Positions 8,680-16,539 of a stretch of 64,000 bases of DNA are shown one piece after another. How positions within the stretch are numbered: position 1 is the first letter of the stretch; every line of letters starts with the position of its first letter. Source of the DNA: Autumnicola psychrophila (GTDB taxonomy: Bacteria > Bacteroidota > Bacteroidia > Flavobacteriales > Flavobacteriaceae). Below the pieces are notes generated by a model. The model worked only from the letters and a program-made list of their open reading frames with translations. It was not told where the DNA came from and ran no database searches. The translations under genes were made by a program, and so were the position numbers. The stretch spans positions 49,299 through 113,298 of the forward strand of contig NZ_JAVRHN010000013.1 in NCBI RefSeq assembly GCF_031846645.1, read 5' to 3'.

Positions 8680-9834
8680 ATGGCGGTAAAAAGGAAAATT
8701 TACCTCGATTATAATGCAACCACTCCCGTAGATGCCAGGGTGATTGATGCCATGATCCCCTATTTTACTGAGAAATTCGGGAATGCAAGCAGTGATCACA
8801 TATTTGGTTGGGATGCCGGGGAAGCCGTTGAAACCGCAAGGGAGCAAATTGGCAGATTGATAACCTGTAAACCAACTGAACTCATTTTTACTTCTGGGGC
8901 TACTGAAGCTGCTAACCTTGCCCTTTTTGGATTTTGCGAAAGAAATAAATCTAAAGGCAATCACATAATTACCTGTAAAACTGAGCATAAAGCTGTTTTG
9001 GATATCATGTCTGCCCTAGAAAAGAAAGGTTTTAAAATTACTTATCTGGATGTGGACAAAACAGGAAATTTAGACCTTCAGGAATTAAAGAATTCAATTA
9101 CTTCCAAAACAATACTGGTTTGTCTTATGCTCTCGAATAATGAAACCGGTCTTGTGCATTCTTTGAAGGAAATTGAGAAGATAGTGCATGCGAAGGGTGT
9201 GAAACTAATGAGTGACATCACCCAGGCCGTGGGTAAGATTCCTGTAGATCTAAGTGAGCTGAATCTGGACCTGGCAATCTTCTCTTCTCACAAGATCTAC
9301 GGACCCAAAGGAGTCGGGGCTTTATATATCAATAAAAAAAATCAGGTGGAGATTGAGCCTCAATACTTTGGTGGCGGACAGGAAAAAGGGATGCGCCCGG
9401 GAACTTTAAATGTTCCTGGAATCGTTGGATTTGGGAAAGCAGCAGAAATAATTTCATCCGGGATAGAAAATGAATCAATGAGAATTATGAAAATGAGGCA
9501 GAAAATCGAAAGCGAACTAAGAAAAATCAGCGGTGCAGTAATTAATTCTGAAAATTCTGATCGACTTCCGAATACCACCAATATCTCCTTTAAGGATATA
9601 GAGGGCGAATTATTGCTTCGGAAACTAAATAGTCTTGCAATTTCTCGTGGTTCAGCCTGTAACTCTAATACAGTTAAGCCTTCCCATGTTTTAAAGGCCA
9701 TGGGATTAAGCGATGATCTGGCATCTTCCTCCATTCGTATCAGTCTGGGAAGAAAATCTAATATGGAAGATATAGATTTTGCGGTAATGGAGATAAAAAG
9801 AGCTGTAGGAGAACTTAAAAAAGCGATGGTATGA
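8680..9834 (+). CDS. NifS/IscS-like cysteine desulfurase
   Basis: The 384-residue PLP enzyme has the PLP lysine in SSHKIYGPKGVGALY and the persulfide-forming Cys in the loop RGSACNSNTVKPSH near residue 327. It converts cysteine to alanine and an enzyme-bound persulfide. Because it overlaps xdhC (ATGA, 4 nt) and follows the molybdenum hydroxylase genes, its likely job is to provide the terminal sulfido ligand of the molybdenum cofactor, as NifS4 does with XdhC in Rhodobacter capsulatus, rather than general Fe-S assembly. That role is inferred from context. Confidence 0.9.
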   Translation: MAVKRKIYLDYNATTPVDARVIDAMIPYFTEKFGNASSDHIFGWDAGEAVETAREQIGRLITCKPTELIFTSGATEAANLALFGFCERNKSKGNHIITCKTEHKAVLDIMSALEKKGFKITYLDVDKTGNLDLQELKNSITSKTILVCLMLSNNETGLVHSLKEIEKIVHAKGVKLMSDITQAVGKIPVDLSELNLDLAIFSSHKIYGPKGVGALYINKKNQVEIEPQYFGGGQEKGMRPGTLNVPGIVGFGKAAEIISSGIENESMRIMKMRQKIESELRKISGAVINSENSDRLPNTTNISFKDIEGELLLRKLNSLAISRGSACNSNTVKPSHVLKAMGLSDDLASSSIRISLGRKSNMEDIDFAVMEIKRAVGELKKAMV

Positions 9835-10985
9835 GAGAACTGGATGCTATTTTAGCTGAATATGAGCATTTAAAAAAGGCGAAAACGGGATGTGTGTTAG
9901 TCACCGTAGTGCACGTCGAGGGCTCCTCTTATAGAAAAGCGGGAGCGAGGATGCTGGTGGATGAATTTGGCAATATTACAGGAGCTATAAGTGGCGGCTG
10001 CCTGGAAGGAGATGCTTTGCGAAAAGCACTACACGCAATGCATCAACAAAAGAATAAACTCGTTTCCTATGACACCAGTGATGAAGATGATGCCGTCATT
10101 GGCGCACAACTCGGCTGCAATGGAATCATTCAGGTGTTATTCGAACCTTTAGATTATGTAGATGAAGGCAATCCCTGTGAATTACTTAAGAATGTAATTA
10201 GTCAAAAGAAGCCCTTGGCAATTGTGGTTCAGTTTAATCTGAATAAAATAAAACTTCAGAAGGGAACAAAATTTATAATTTCTGAGAATTCAGAGGTTAC
10301 AGGGGAAATTCCGAAAAAGACGTTGTTTGATCATATTCTTGGTAAGGCTCAGCTAAGCTTAAAAAAAGAACAAAATGACTTTGCTGAATATTTAATTGAC
10401 GGGGAAACCCAGCACATTTTTATTCAGAATTATCAGCCTCCGGTAAAACTTATTATTGTGGGAGCGGGAAATGACGCCCGGGTACTCGTGCAGCAAGCGG
10501 AATTGTTGGGGTGGGACACGATAGTAACAGATGGTCGCCCTACTCATGCAAATAAATGCCGCTTCACCACCTCCTGCCAGGTTATTGTCTCAAAACCGGA
10601 AAGTACTCTGGAAAATATTGAAATAAACCATCGTAGCTGTTTTGTATTGATGAGCCACAATTACCATTACGATCTTGCAGTCTTAAAACTCTTGGTTGCT
10701 CATGAAGAGATTCCCTATATCGGAATTCTTGGTCCAAAGAAAAAATACGTGAGAATGTTGGACGAACTGGCGATAGAAGGATTTAAGCTGAATACGAAAG
10801 TCCTGAATAAAATCTATGCTCCGGTAGGCCTGGAAATTGGTGCAGAAACACCGGCGGAAATTAGTATTTCCATTCTGGCCGAAATTCAGTCGGTTTTAAC
10901 CGGGACTAGTGCCAGGAACTTAAGGGAAAAGTCTTCTCCAATCCACAACAAAAAAGATGGTCATCTTGAGCAGGTTCAGATTTGA
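9831..10985 (+). CDS. XdhC/CoxI family molybdenum-cofactor maturation protein
   Basis: The 384-residue protein has the XdhC_CoxI N-terminal domain (CVLVTVVHVEGSSYRKAGARM and AISGGCLEGDALRKA) and the C-terminal Rossmann-like XdhC_C domain (LIIVGAGNDARVL... and TDGRPTHANKCRF, LMSHNYHYD, YIGILGPKKK). XdhC binds molybdenum cofactor, promotes its sulfuration and inserts it into xanthine dehydrogenase-type enzymes. The start overlaps the end of the desulfurase gene (ATGA), and its end is 5 bases from the next ATG, so the three genes are one translationally coupled unit. Confidence 0.93.
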   Translation: MRELDAILAEYEHLKKAKTGCVLVTVVHVEGSSYRKAGARMLVDEFGNITGAISGGCLEGDALRKALHAMHQQKNKLVSYDTSDEDDAVIGAQLGCNGIIQVLFEPLDYVDEGNPCELLKNVISQKKPLAIVVQFNLNKIKLQKGTKFIISENSEVTGEIPKKTLFDHILGKAQLSLKKEQNDFAEYLIDGETQHIFIQNYQPPVKLIIVGAGNDARVLVQQAELLGWDTIVTDGRPTHANKCRFTTSCQVIVSKPESTLENIEINHRSCFVLMSHNYHYDLAVLKLLVAHEEIPYIGILGPKKKYVRMLDELAIEGFKLNTKVLNKIYAPVGLEIGAETPAEISISILAEIQSVLTGTSARNLREKSSPIHNKKDGHLEQVQI

Positions 10986-10990
10986 ATAAC

Positions 10991-11590
10991 ATGATAAAAC
11001 TAGGTGTTGTAATTCTTGCAGCGGGATCTTCCAGCCGGCTTGGTTATCCAAAGCAGTTGGTAGAATTTCGAGGTAAAAAACTGCTTCAGCACATCGTTGA
11101 GGTGGCGGAATCATTGGAATTCAGCACTCAGATTCTGGTTCTGGGAGCCAGGGCAGAAGAAATTTTGGAGAGGATTAATCTCAGCAAATTTAAGACAGTG
11201 ATTCATAAAAGCTGGGAAGAAGGAATGGGTACAAGTATTAGTAAAGGAATTTCTGAAGCACTGGAAAGCGAGAAAGATCTGGAGCATATTCTAATTTTGG
11301 TCTCAGACCAGCCTTTTGTAACTAAAGGAACACTCCAGGAATTAGTCACAGTGCATTTAAACAACAATATGCCGGCAACATTTTCGGAATATGCAGGAGA
11401 TGTTGGAGTTCCTGCAATCTTTTCACGACAACTTTTTTCAGATTTGAAAGAACTGAAAGGCAACCACGGAGCAAAAAAGCTCCTCTTCAATAAAAATCTG
11501 GAGTTTGAAACCTTCAAGTTTGAAAGAGGGAATTTTGACGTGGACACTTCAGCAGATGTCGAACTGTTAAAGCAGATGGAGAAGAAGTAA
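10991..11590 (+). CDS. MocA-like molybdopterin nucleotidyltransferase
   Basis: The chosen start is ATG 10991 (MIKLGVVILAAGSSSRLG); an in-frame TTG at 10982 overlaps xdhC but is less likely. The 199-residue protein is a MobA/MocA GT-A-fold nucleotidyltransferase: the NTP-binding loop LAAGSSSRLGYPKQL is at the N-terminus and the metal site LILVSDQPF near residue 105. MocA adds CMP to molybdopterin, giving the cytosine dinucleotide used by isoquinoline-oxidoreductase-type enzymes. It is the last gene of the module. Confidence 0.9.
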   Translation: MIKLGVVILAAGSSSRLGYPKQLVEFRGKKLLQHIVEVAESLEFSTQILVLGARAEEILERINLSKFKTVIHKSWEEGMGTSISKGISEALESEKDLEHILILVSDQPFVTKGTLQELVTVHLNNNMPATFSEYAGDVGVPAIFSRQLFSDLKELKGNHGAKKLLFNKNLEFETFKFERGNFDVDTSADVELLKQMEKK

Positions 11591-11740
11591 AAGAAATTAT
11601 ATTTTAAATTCAGCGTGACTACCAGTTTCCTCCCTTCAGCAAATAGGTTTTAAAATAAAAAATCTTCTGTTAATTCCTTTTCTTAAGAAGAAGGTCTTAT
11701 AACAAACCAATCATAAAAATATATTGTCGTGTAAAAATCC

Positions 11741-11772
11741 TTGTGCTTTTAACTGAAATTATATTAGATTTG
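11741..11772 (+). promoter_or_regulatory. Probable promoter of the upxY-type gene
   Basis: A -7 element TAGATTTG (11765-11772, matching TAnnTTTG) is preceded by TTG at 11741-11743 with 21 bases between, the spacing of Bacteroidota sigma-ABfr promoters. It lies 50 bases before the ATG. Confidence 0.6.
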
Positions 11773-11822
11773 TTACTAACCCTTCTTAACCCTACTACTG
11801 AAGGATAAATCATTACTTGGTT

Positions 11823-12296
11823 ATGCAGTGGTATGTTTTGTATACAAAACCTAAATGGGAAATAAAAGTTAGTGAGAATCTTCAGAAGAATAATATCAGG
11901 GTCTATTGCCCCACAACCACAGAAGTAAAGCAATGGAGCGACCGGAAGAAGAAAGTGACAGTGCCGCTTTTCAGGTCTTATCTTTTTGTTCATATTGCTG
12001 AAAAGGACCGCAATAAAGTTTTTGAGGTTCCGGGAGTGGTACGTTATTTATTCTGGCTGGGAAAACCTGCTATTGTTCGTGATGTGGAAATCCAAACGAT
12101 AAAGAACTGGCTGGATGATGATAATATCGATGAATTAAAGGTAGAAGGATTTTCTGTTGGCGACAATGTGAAAATCTCTCAGGGCGCCTTAAAAGATCAG
12201 GAGGCCCTTATACAGGAAATTGGTAAAAAGCGGATGCGGCTGTTTCTCCCTTCTATGGGCTGTATTGTAACCGCTAAAATTTCAGATGTGGTCTGA
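11823..12296 (+). CDS. NusG-family transcription antiterminator, UpxY type
   Basis: The chosen start is ATG 11823 (MQWYVLYTKPKWE); TTG 11817 is also in frame. The 157-residue protein has an N-terminal NGN domain (WYVLYTKPKWEIKVSENL, PLFRSYLFVHI, VPGVVRYLFW) and a C-terminal KOW-like region (FSVGDNVKISQGALKDQ). UpxY proteins are encoded first in Bacteroidota capsule or exopolysaccharide loci, where they let polymerase read through the long operon. Here no polysaccharide genes follow; the next genes make PAPS metabolism proteins. Confidence 0.9.
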   Translation: MQWYVLYTKPKWEIKVSENLQKNNIRVYCPTTTEVKQWSDRKKKVTVPLFRSYLFVHIAEKDRNKVFEVPGVVRYLFWLGKPAIVRDVEIQTIKNWLDDDNIDELKVEGFSVGDNVKISQGALKDQEALIQEIGKKRMRLFLPSMGCIVTAKISDVV

Positions 12297-12639
12297 AAAT
12301 GTACTTAGTTGTTCTGTTTCAGCCAAAATGAAAAAAAATATTTCTTGTCACTTGAGCGGAGTCAGAAGGTTAATAAAAAAGACTCCACTGAGTTCGACTT
12401 CGCATTTTTACTACAAGTTTCTTTATTAGGTGCTCTACCTTACAAGCACACTTTATTATAGCGCTCTTTTTTTAGAGACGCTTAAGATTCTCATCTTGCC
12501 CACGTGAAACTATTCCGCATTAAAAGCACGAGATTTCCTTATAATAATTATTTTTGGCTGCACATGGAAATTGTATTGACATGATTCGTCGGGAGAGAAA
12601 AACACAACTCTGTCTAAAAGAAAAATTTGATAGTAAAAA
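12297..12639. other. Intergenic leader between the antiterminator and the APS kinase fusion
   Basis: It contains a typical Flavobacteriia dispersed repeat pair (CACTTGAGCGGAGTC at 12351-12365 and CTCCACTGAGTTCGACTTCG at 12382-12403), flanking a run of A's. A short T-rich tract follows at 12467-12474. No gene is supported. Confidence 0.45.
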
Positions 12640-13668
12640 GTGAAGGAAGTATCGCATAAGCGGCATATCGCCAAAGCCATAACCTGGAGGTGTATTGGCA
12701 CGCTCGACACGATTTTTCTCTCATGGTTTATCACAGGCGATCCTTATGTGGGATTGCAAATAGGCCTGGCCGAAGTGCTTACGAAAATGCTGCTTTACTA
12801 CCTACATGAGCGGGTATGGATTAGGATAAACCTGGGAAAACATACTATTAGCCAATGGCGGCATATTCTTAAAACAATCAGCTGGAGGGTTGTAGGTACA
12901 TTAGACACAATGTTGCTGGCCTGGGTTATTTCTGGTAGTCCTGTGGTGGGGCTAAAAGTGGGCATGGCTGAAGTGGTGACGAAAATGCTTCTTTACTATC
13001 TGCATGAAAGAGCCTGGTATAAAATAGACTACGGAATTAAAAACAGAACCACCAATGAGAACATTTTGGCTGAAAATAACCTGAGTCCGCAGGAATTTGC
13101 TGTATCTCAACAGCACAGGTTGAGTCTCAAAGGTCACAAGCCGCTTTTGGTATGGTTTAGTGGTCTTTCGGGTTCCGGAAAATCTACACTAGCCAATATG
13201 GTGGAAAAGAAGCTGTACGAAAAAAAGATTCATACTTATTTGCTGGATGGCGACAATGTACGCACAGGGCTAAACAATGATCTTAATTTTACTTCAGAAG
13301 ATAGATCTGAAAACATTCGCAGGATAGCAGAGGTTGCCAGGCTTTTTATCGACTCCGGCACGGTGGTAATTGCTGCTTTTATTACTCCATTAAAAACAGA
13401 TAGGGCAACGATTAAAGCAATAGTTGGAGAAAATAACTTTGTTGGGGTATTTGTTAATACTTCTCTTGAAGAGTGTGAAAGAAGAGATGTTAAAGGCCTT
13501 TACAAAAAAGCGCGTTCCGGAGAAATAAAAAACTTCACAGGAGTGGATGCGCCTTATGAAGAACCTGTGGATTTTGATATTACTATAGACACTGCAGCCT
13601 GTGGTACCGAAGAAGCAGTAGCTCAAATTTTAAATATCGTCGAGAGAAGAATTGTAAGCAGGAAATAA
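12640..13668 (+). CDS. cysC: Double DUF2061 membrane domain fused to adenylyl-sulfate (APS) kinase
   Basis: A TAA lies two codons upstream, so GTG 12640 is the only start that keeps the first domain. The 342-residue protein has two tandem DUF2061 repeats (about 8-62 and 74-128), each reading ITWRCIGTLDT or ISWRVVGTLDT and ending LTKMLLYYLHERVW or VTKMLLYYLHERAW. After a 35-residue linker comes a full APS kinase (165-342): P-loop GLSGSGKST at 175-183, DGDNVR, RRIAEVARLF, KGLYKKARSGEI and the FTGVDAPYE loop. It makes PAPS from APS and ATP, presumably held at the membrane by the hydrophobic DUF2061 part. CysQ follows 11 bp later. Confidence 0.9.
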   Translation: MKEVSHKRHIAKAITWRCIGTLDTIFLSWFITGDPYVGLQIGLAEVLTKMLLYYLHERVWIRINLGKHTISQWRHILKTISWRVVGTLDTMLLAWVISGSPVVGLKVGMAEVVTKMLLYYLHERAWYKIDYGIKNRTTNENILAENNLSPQEFAVSQQHRLSLKGHKPLLVWFSGLSGSGKSTLANMVEKKLYEKKIHTYLLDGDNVRTGLNNDLNFTSEDRSENIRRIAEVARLFIDSGTVVIAAFITPLKTDRATIKAIVGENNFVGVFVNTSLEECERRDVKGLYKKARSGEIKNFTGVDAPYEEPVDFDITIDTAACGTEEAVAQILNIVERRIVSRK

Positions 13669-13679
13669 GATTTAATGAT

Positions 13680-14486
13680 ATGGAAATAATGACCTCACTT
13701 TTAGAAACAGCAATCCGGGCCTCCCTTGCGGCAGGAAAACGCATTATGGAAATTTATGATAATGAAGATTTTGAGGTAGAGGCAAAAGAAGATGAATCTC
13801 CGCTTACAAAGGCAGATATAGCTTCACATAATATCATCATGAGTTACCTGGAGAAGCTGGACATCCCAATACTTTCAGAAGAAGGCAAAGATCTTGCTTA
13901 TAAGGATCGTCAAAAATGGTTAAAGCTGTGGATTGTAGATCCAATAGATGGCACAAAGGAGTTTATTAAAAAGAATGGCGAGTTTACCGTAAATATTGCT
14001 TTAATAGAAGATCAGAAGCCGATATTGGGAGTAATTTACGTGCCGGCTTTAAAGGAACTGTATTTTGCTGCTGAAGGAATCGGCTCATATAAATTAATAG
14101 GAATAACAGAATTTCCAGGAATGCAGGAAATACTGAAAACTGCCAAAAAACTGCCTTTACCTTCTGAAGAAAAAAAGTATACTGTTGTTGCGAGTAAATC
14201 TCACCTTTCTTCGGAAACAAAAGAATATATAAGTTCCCTCGAACAAAAACATGGAGAAGTAAACACCATCTCTGTAGGTAGTTCGCTGAAGTTGTGCATG
14301 GTGGCAGAAGGTAAGGCGGATTGTTACCCGCGATTTGCACCCACAATGGAATGGGACACCGCGGCAGGACAGGCGATCTGCACCTTCGCCGGAAAAAAAG
14401 TAATTGATTATAAAACCAAAGAAGAAATGCAGTACAACCGTGAGAACCTGCTGAATAATTGGTTCCTTGTAACTAACGAGCATTGA
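13680..14486 (+). CDS. cysQ: 3'(2'),5'-bisphosphate nucleotidase CysQ
   Basis: The 268-residue inositol-monophosphatase-fold enzyme carries the metal-binding motif DPIDGTKEF (Asp87-Phe95), the preceding metal Glu in LSEEGK, and the late EWDTAAGQA motif. It removes the 3' phosphate of PAP, the by-product of sulfotransfer from PAPS. Pairing with the APS kinase fusion 11 bp upstream supports a PAPS-using process nearby. ATG 13680 is followed by an alternative ATG at 13689. The sulfurylase genes cysD and cysN, often next to it, are absent here. Confidence 0.92.
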   Translation: MEIMTSLLETAIRASLAAGKRIMEIYDNEDFEVEAKEDESPLTKADIASHNIIMSYLEKLDIPILSEEGKDLAYKDRQKWLKLWIVDPIDGTKEFIKKNGEFTVNIALIEDQKPILGVIYVPALKELYFAAEGIGSYKLIGITEFPGMQEILKTAKKLPLPSEEKKYTVVASKSHLSSETKEYISSLEQKHGEVNTISVGSSLKLCMVAEGKADCYPRFAPTMEWDTAAGQAICTFAGKKVIDYKTKEEMQYNRENLLNNWFLVTNEH

Positions 14487-14749
14487 ATAAACTCCTCCCT
14501 TTTTTAGGAGAGGTGATAAGAGCAGAAACTACATTTCATGTATTAACCATATTATCATTTATTCCAGTATGATTTGCTGCTACTTTGTAGAAAGGATTGG
14601 ATATTCAAATACCGCAAACCAGATCCCGGGCCAGACAGAAATGGAGGAATCCAAATATCAAAATGACAGAATGATTTTGCCCCGGGGCAATTTCACTAAA
14701 AATCAGAATTGTTAAAGATCGAAAACTGTCATTTTCAGAGGTTCACCTT
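14487..14749. other. Convergent intergenic region with a C/G-rich imperfect inverted repeat
   Basis: CTCCTCCCTTTTTTAGGAGAGG at 14491-14512 forms a short hairpin and resembles the repeats at 23401 and 50081. No gene is visible in the rest. Confidence 0.4.
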
Positions 14750-15979
14750 TTACAGAATTTTTTGAAATACCTCCACAAGGCGCTTTACTTCTTCCGCAGT
14801 GTTATAATGAACTAAACTCACCCGTACCACACCATTTTTTTCTTCCAGATTCAGATCGTTGATTAGTTTTTTCGCATAAAAATCTCCGAAACGGATTCCG
14901 ATTCTAAAGTCATCCACTTTTTCTACAATCGCATTACTTTTTAATTCAGCATGTACAAAAGAGATTGTGGGAACACGTGTTTCTTTCCGAAAACTGGTAG
15001 CGCCAATAACGCGCACCTTAGGGTTTGTATTTAAATACTGAAGCAAAATTTCACTCAGCTTCTCTTCGTGGCTGGCAATTAAATTATATCCTGTTTCAAC
15101 TTTTTTCTGAAAAGGAACAGCGGCAGATCTTGGCGTATGCTGCCTGTACATTTCTTCAAAATATTCAGTTAAACCTAAAAGGCTGTAGGTAAGTTCAAAA
15201 TTGAAATTTCCGGGCTGGAACTTATAAGGAACATCCTTTTTTTTGAAAAAATAATGATTAATACCATCCATCTTTAAGAGCTGATTGTATTTTCCGTACA
15301 TCATGGCCAGGTGAGGGCCGTAGGCTTTATACCAGCTAAAAACGTAGAAATCGACATCCAGCTCCTGGACATCAATTTTTCTATGTGGTGCATAAGCAAC
15401 ACCATCTACGCACACCAAGGCTCCGGCTTTATGAACAAGGTTGGTAATCTCCTTTACTGGATTAATTGTCCCCAGAATATTGGAACAATGGGTAAAGGCT
15501 ACAAGTTTTGTATTTCTGCTCAGTAGTGCTTTTAGATCCTTGACATCTAACTCAAGGGTTTCGGGATTAACTTTCCAGATCTTAACGTTAATGCCTCTTT
15601 CTTTAAGATCTGTCCAGCAAGAAACATTAGCTTCATGATCTGTATTAGTAACAATTACTTCGTCCCCTTTTTTCCATTGTTTGCTAATGCAAATACTTAA
15701 AATACGCAATAACATAGAAGCTGAAGGGCCAATAACCACTTCTTCGGGACGGGATGCATTTACAAATTTGGAAATCTGTTTGGTAGCGTAAGCCAGCTTT
15801 TCACCGGCCTCACGAGAAACTTTATAGGATGCTCCCAACTGGACGTTATGATGGGTGAGATAACCAGAAATGCGTTCTATTACTTTTCCCAGGACCTGGG
15901 AGCCGCCGGCATTATCCATAAAAACAAAATCACGCTGCAGGGCGGGGAATTGCCTGCGTACATAGTCTATATCCATCAT
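14750..15979 (-). CDS. Class-V aminotransferase, cysteine desulfurase-like but without the catalytic cysteine
   Basis: The 409-residue protein resembles the VC1184-type desulfurase-like group (N-terminal VFMDNAGGSQV, PLP lysine in FSWYKAYGPH near residue 228, THCSNILGTINPV). In SufS-type desulfurases the loop before the C-terminus carries the persulfide Cys; here the matching stretch reads FRIGIRFGDFYAKKLI, with no Cys. Desulfurase activity of the usual kind is therefore unlikely; another PLP-dependent elimination or transamination is more plausible. It stands alone on the minus strand. Confidence 0.85.
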   Translation of the reverse strand: MMDIDYVRRQFPALQRDFVFMDNAGGSQVLGKVIERISGYLTHHNVQLGASYKVSREAGEKLAYATKQISKFVNASRPEEVVIGPSASMLLRILSICISKQWKKGDEVIVTNTDHEANVSCWTDLKERGINVKIWKVNPETLELDVKDLKALLSRNTKLVAFTHCSNILGTINPVKEITNLVHKAGALVCVDGVAYAPHRKIDVQELDVDFYVFSWYKAYGPHLAMMYGKYNQLLKMDGINHYFFKKKDVPYKFQPGNFNFELTYSLLGLTEYFEEMYRQHTPRSAAVPFQKKVETGYNLIASHEEKLSEILLQYLNTNPKVRVIGATSFRKETRVPTISFVHAELKSNAIVEKVDDFRIGIRFGDFYAKKLINDLNLEEKNGVVRVSLVHYNTAEEVKRLVEVFQKIL

Positions 15980-16149
15980 TAAAGAAGGCTTTGGTCAAAT
16001 GATTTGAGGATCATTTTTATTAAGTTATGTCGAAATTAAATAAATGATAAATCTGTAGCGTTCATTTCCTCATACTGAAATGCTATAAACGCCGGGTTTT
16101 ATATAGCTAAGAAAACGGCAGGAAACTAATTGTTTCTTCCCGGATTGTC

Positions 16150-16521
16150 TTATCTCAGTTCAGCACCAACAGCTACAGAGCAGTCATGACCCGGTTGCCC
16201 ATGCGGTGGATTGATCTTTGGCGTGGCAGACTTTAGTCTTACCGGAGATTGGTTACCAGAAGCATTTGTTGCCGTATTTTGCTGTCCTGCCTGGTTAAGC
16301 GGTGCGCCCACAGGTAAATCGCACCTGTGATTTGGTTGTCCATGCGCAGGATTGTACGCTACTTCAGAATCAGTTGATTTTTCTTTATTAAGATAACTGG
16401 ATTCCACAGAGGTTTCCGGCTGTATTTGTTGTTCCTGCTCTTCAGCATCTTTACAGGAAACGACGCTAAATAAGCTTATACTTAGCAGGCTGAAAATTGC
16501 GTTTCTGAATATCTTCTTCAT
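16150..16521 (-). CDS. Small lipoprotein with two HGQPxHxC repeats
   Basis: The 123-residue protein has a lipoprotein signal (lipobox SVVSC, Cys23), a low-complexity Gln/Ser/Glu stretch and two copies of one motif: NPAHGQPNHRCDLPVGAPL (residues 57-75) and NPPHGQPGHDCSVAVGAEL (104-122). Consensus NPxHGQPxHxCxxxVGAxL. Conserved His, His and Cys suggest metal or heme binding, but I know of no proven function. It is 18 bp downstream of the DUF1028 gene and probably co-transcribed. Confidence 0.8.
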   Translation of the reverse strand: MKKIFRNAIFSLLSISLFSVVSCKDAEEQEQQIQPETSVESSYLNKEKSTDSEVAYNPAHGQPNHRCDLPVGAPLNQAGQQNTATNASGNQSPVRLKSATPKINPPHGQPGHDCSVAVGAELR

Positions 16522-16539
16522 AATAGTCTTTTTTAAAAC

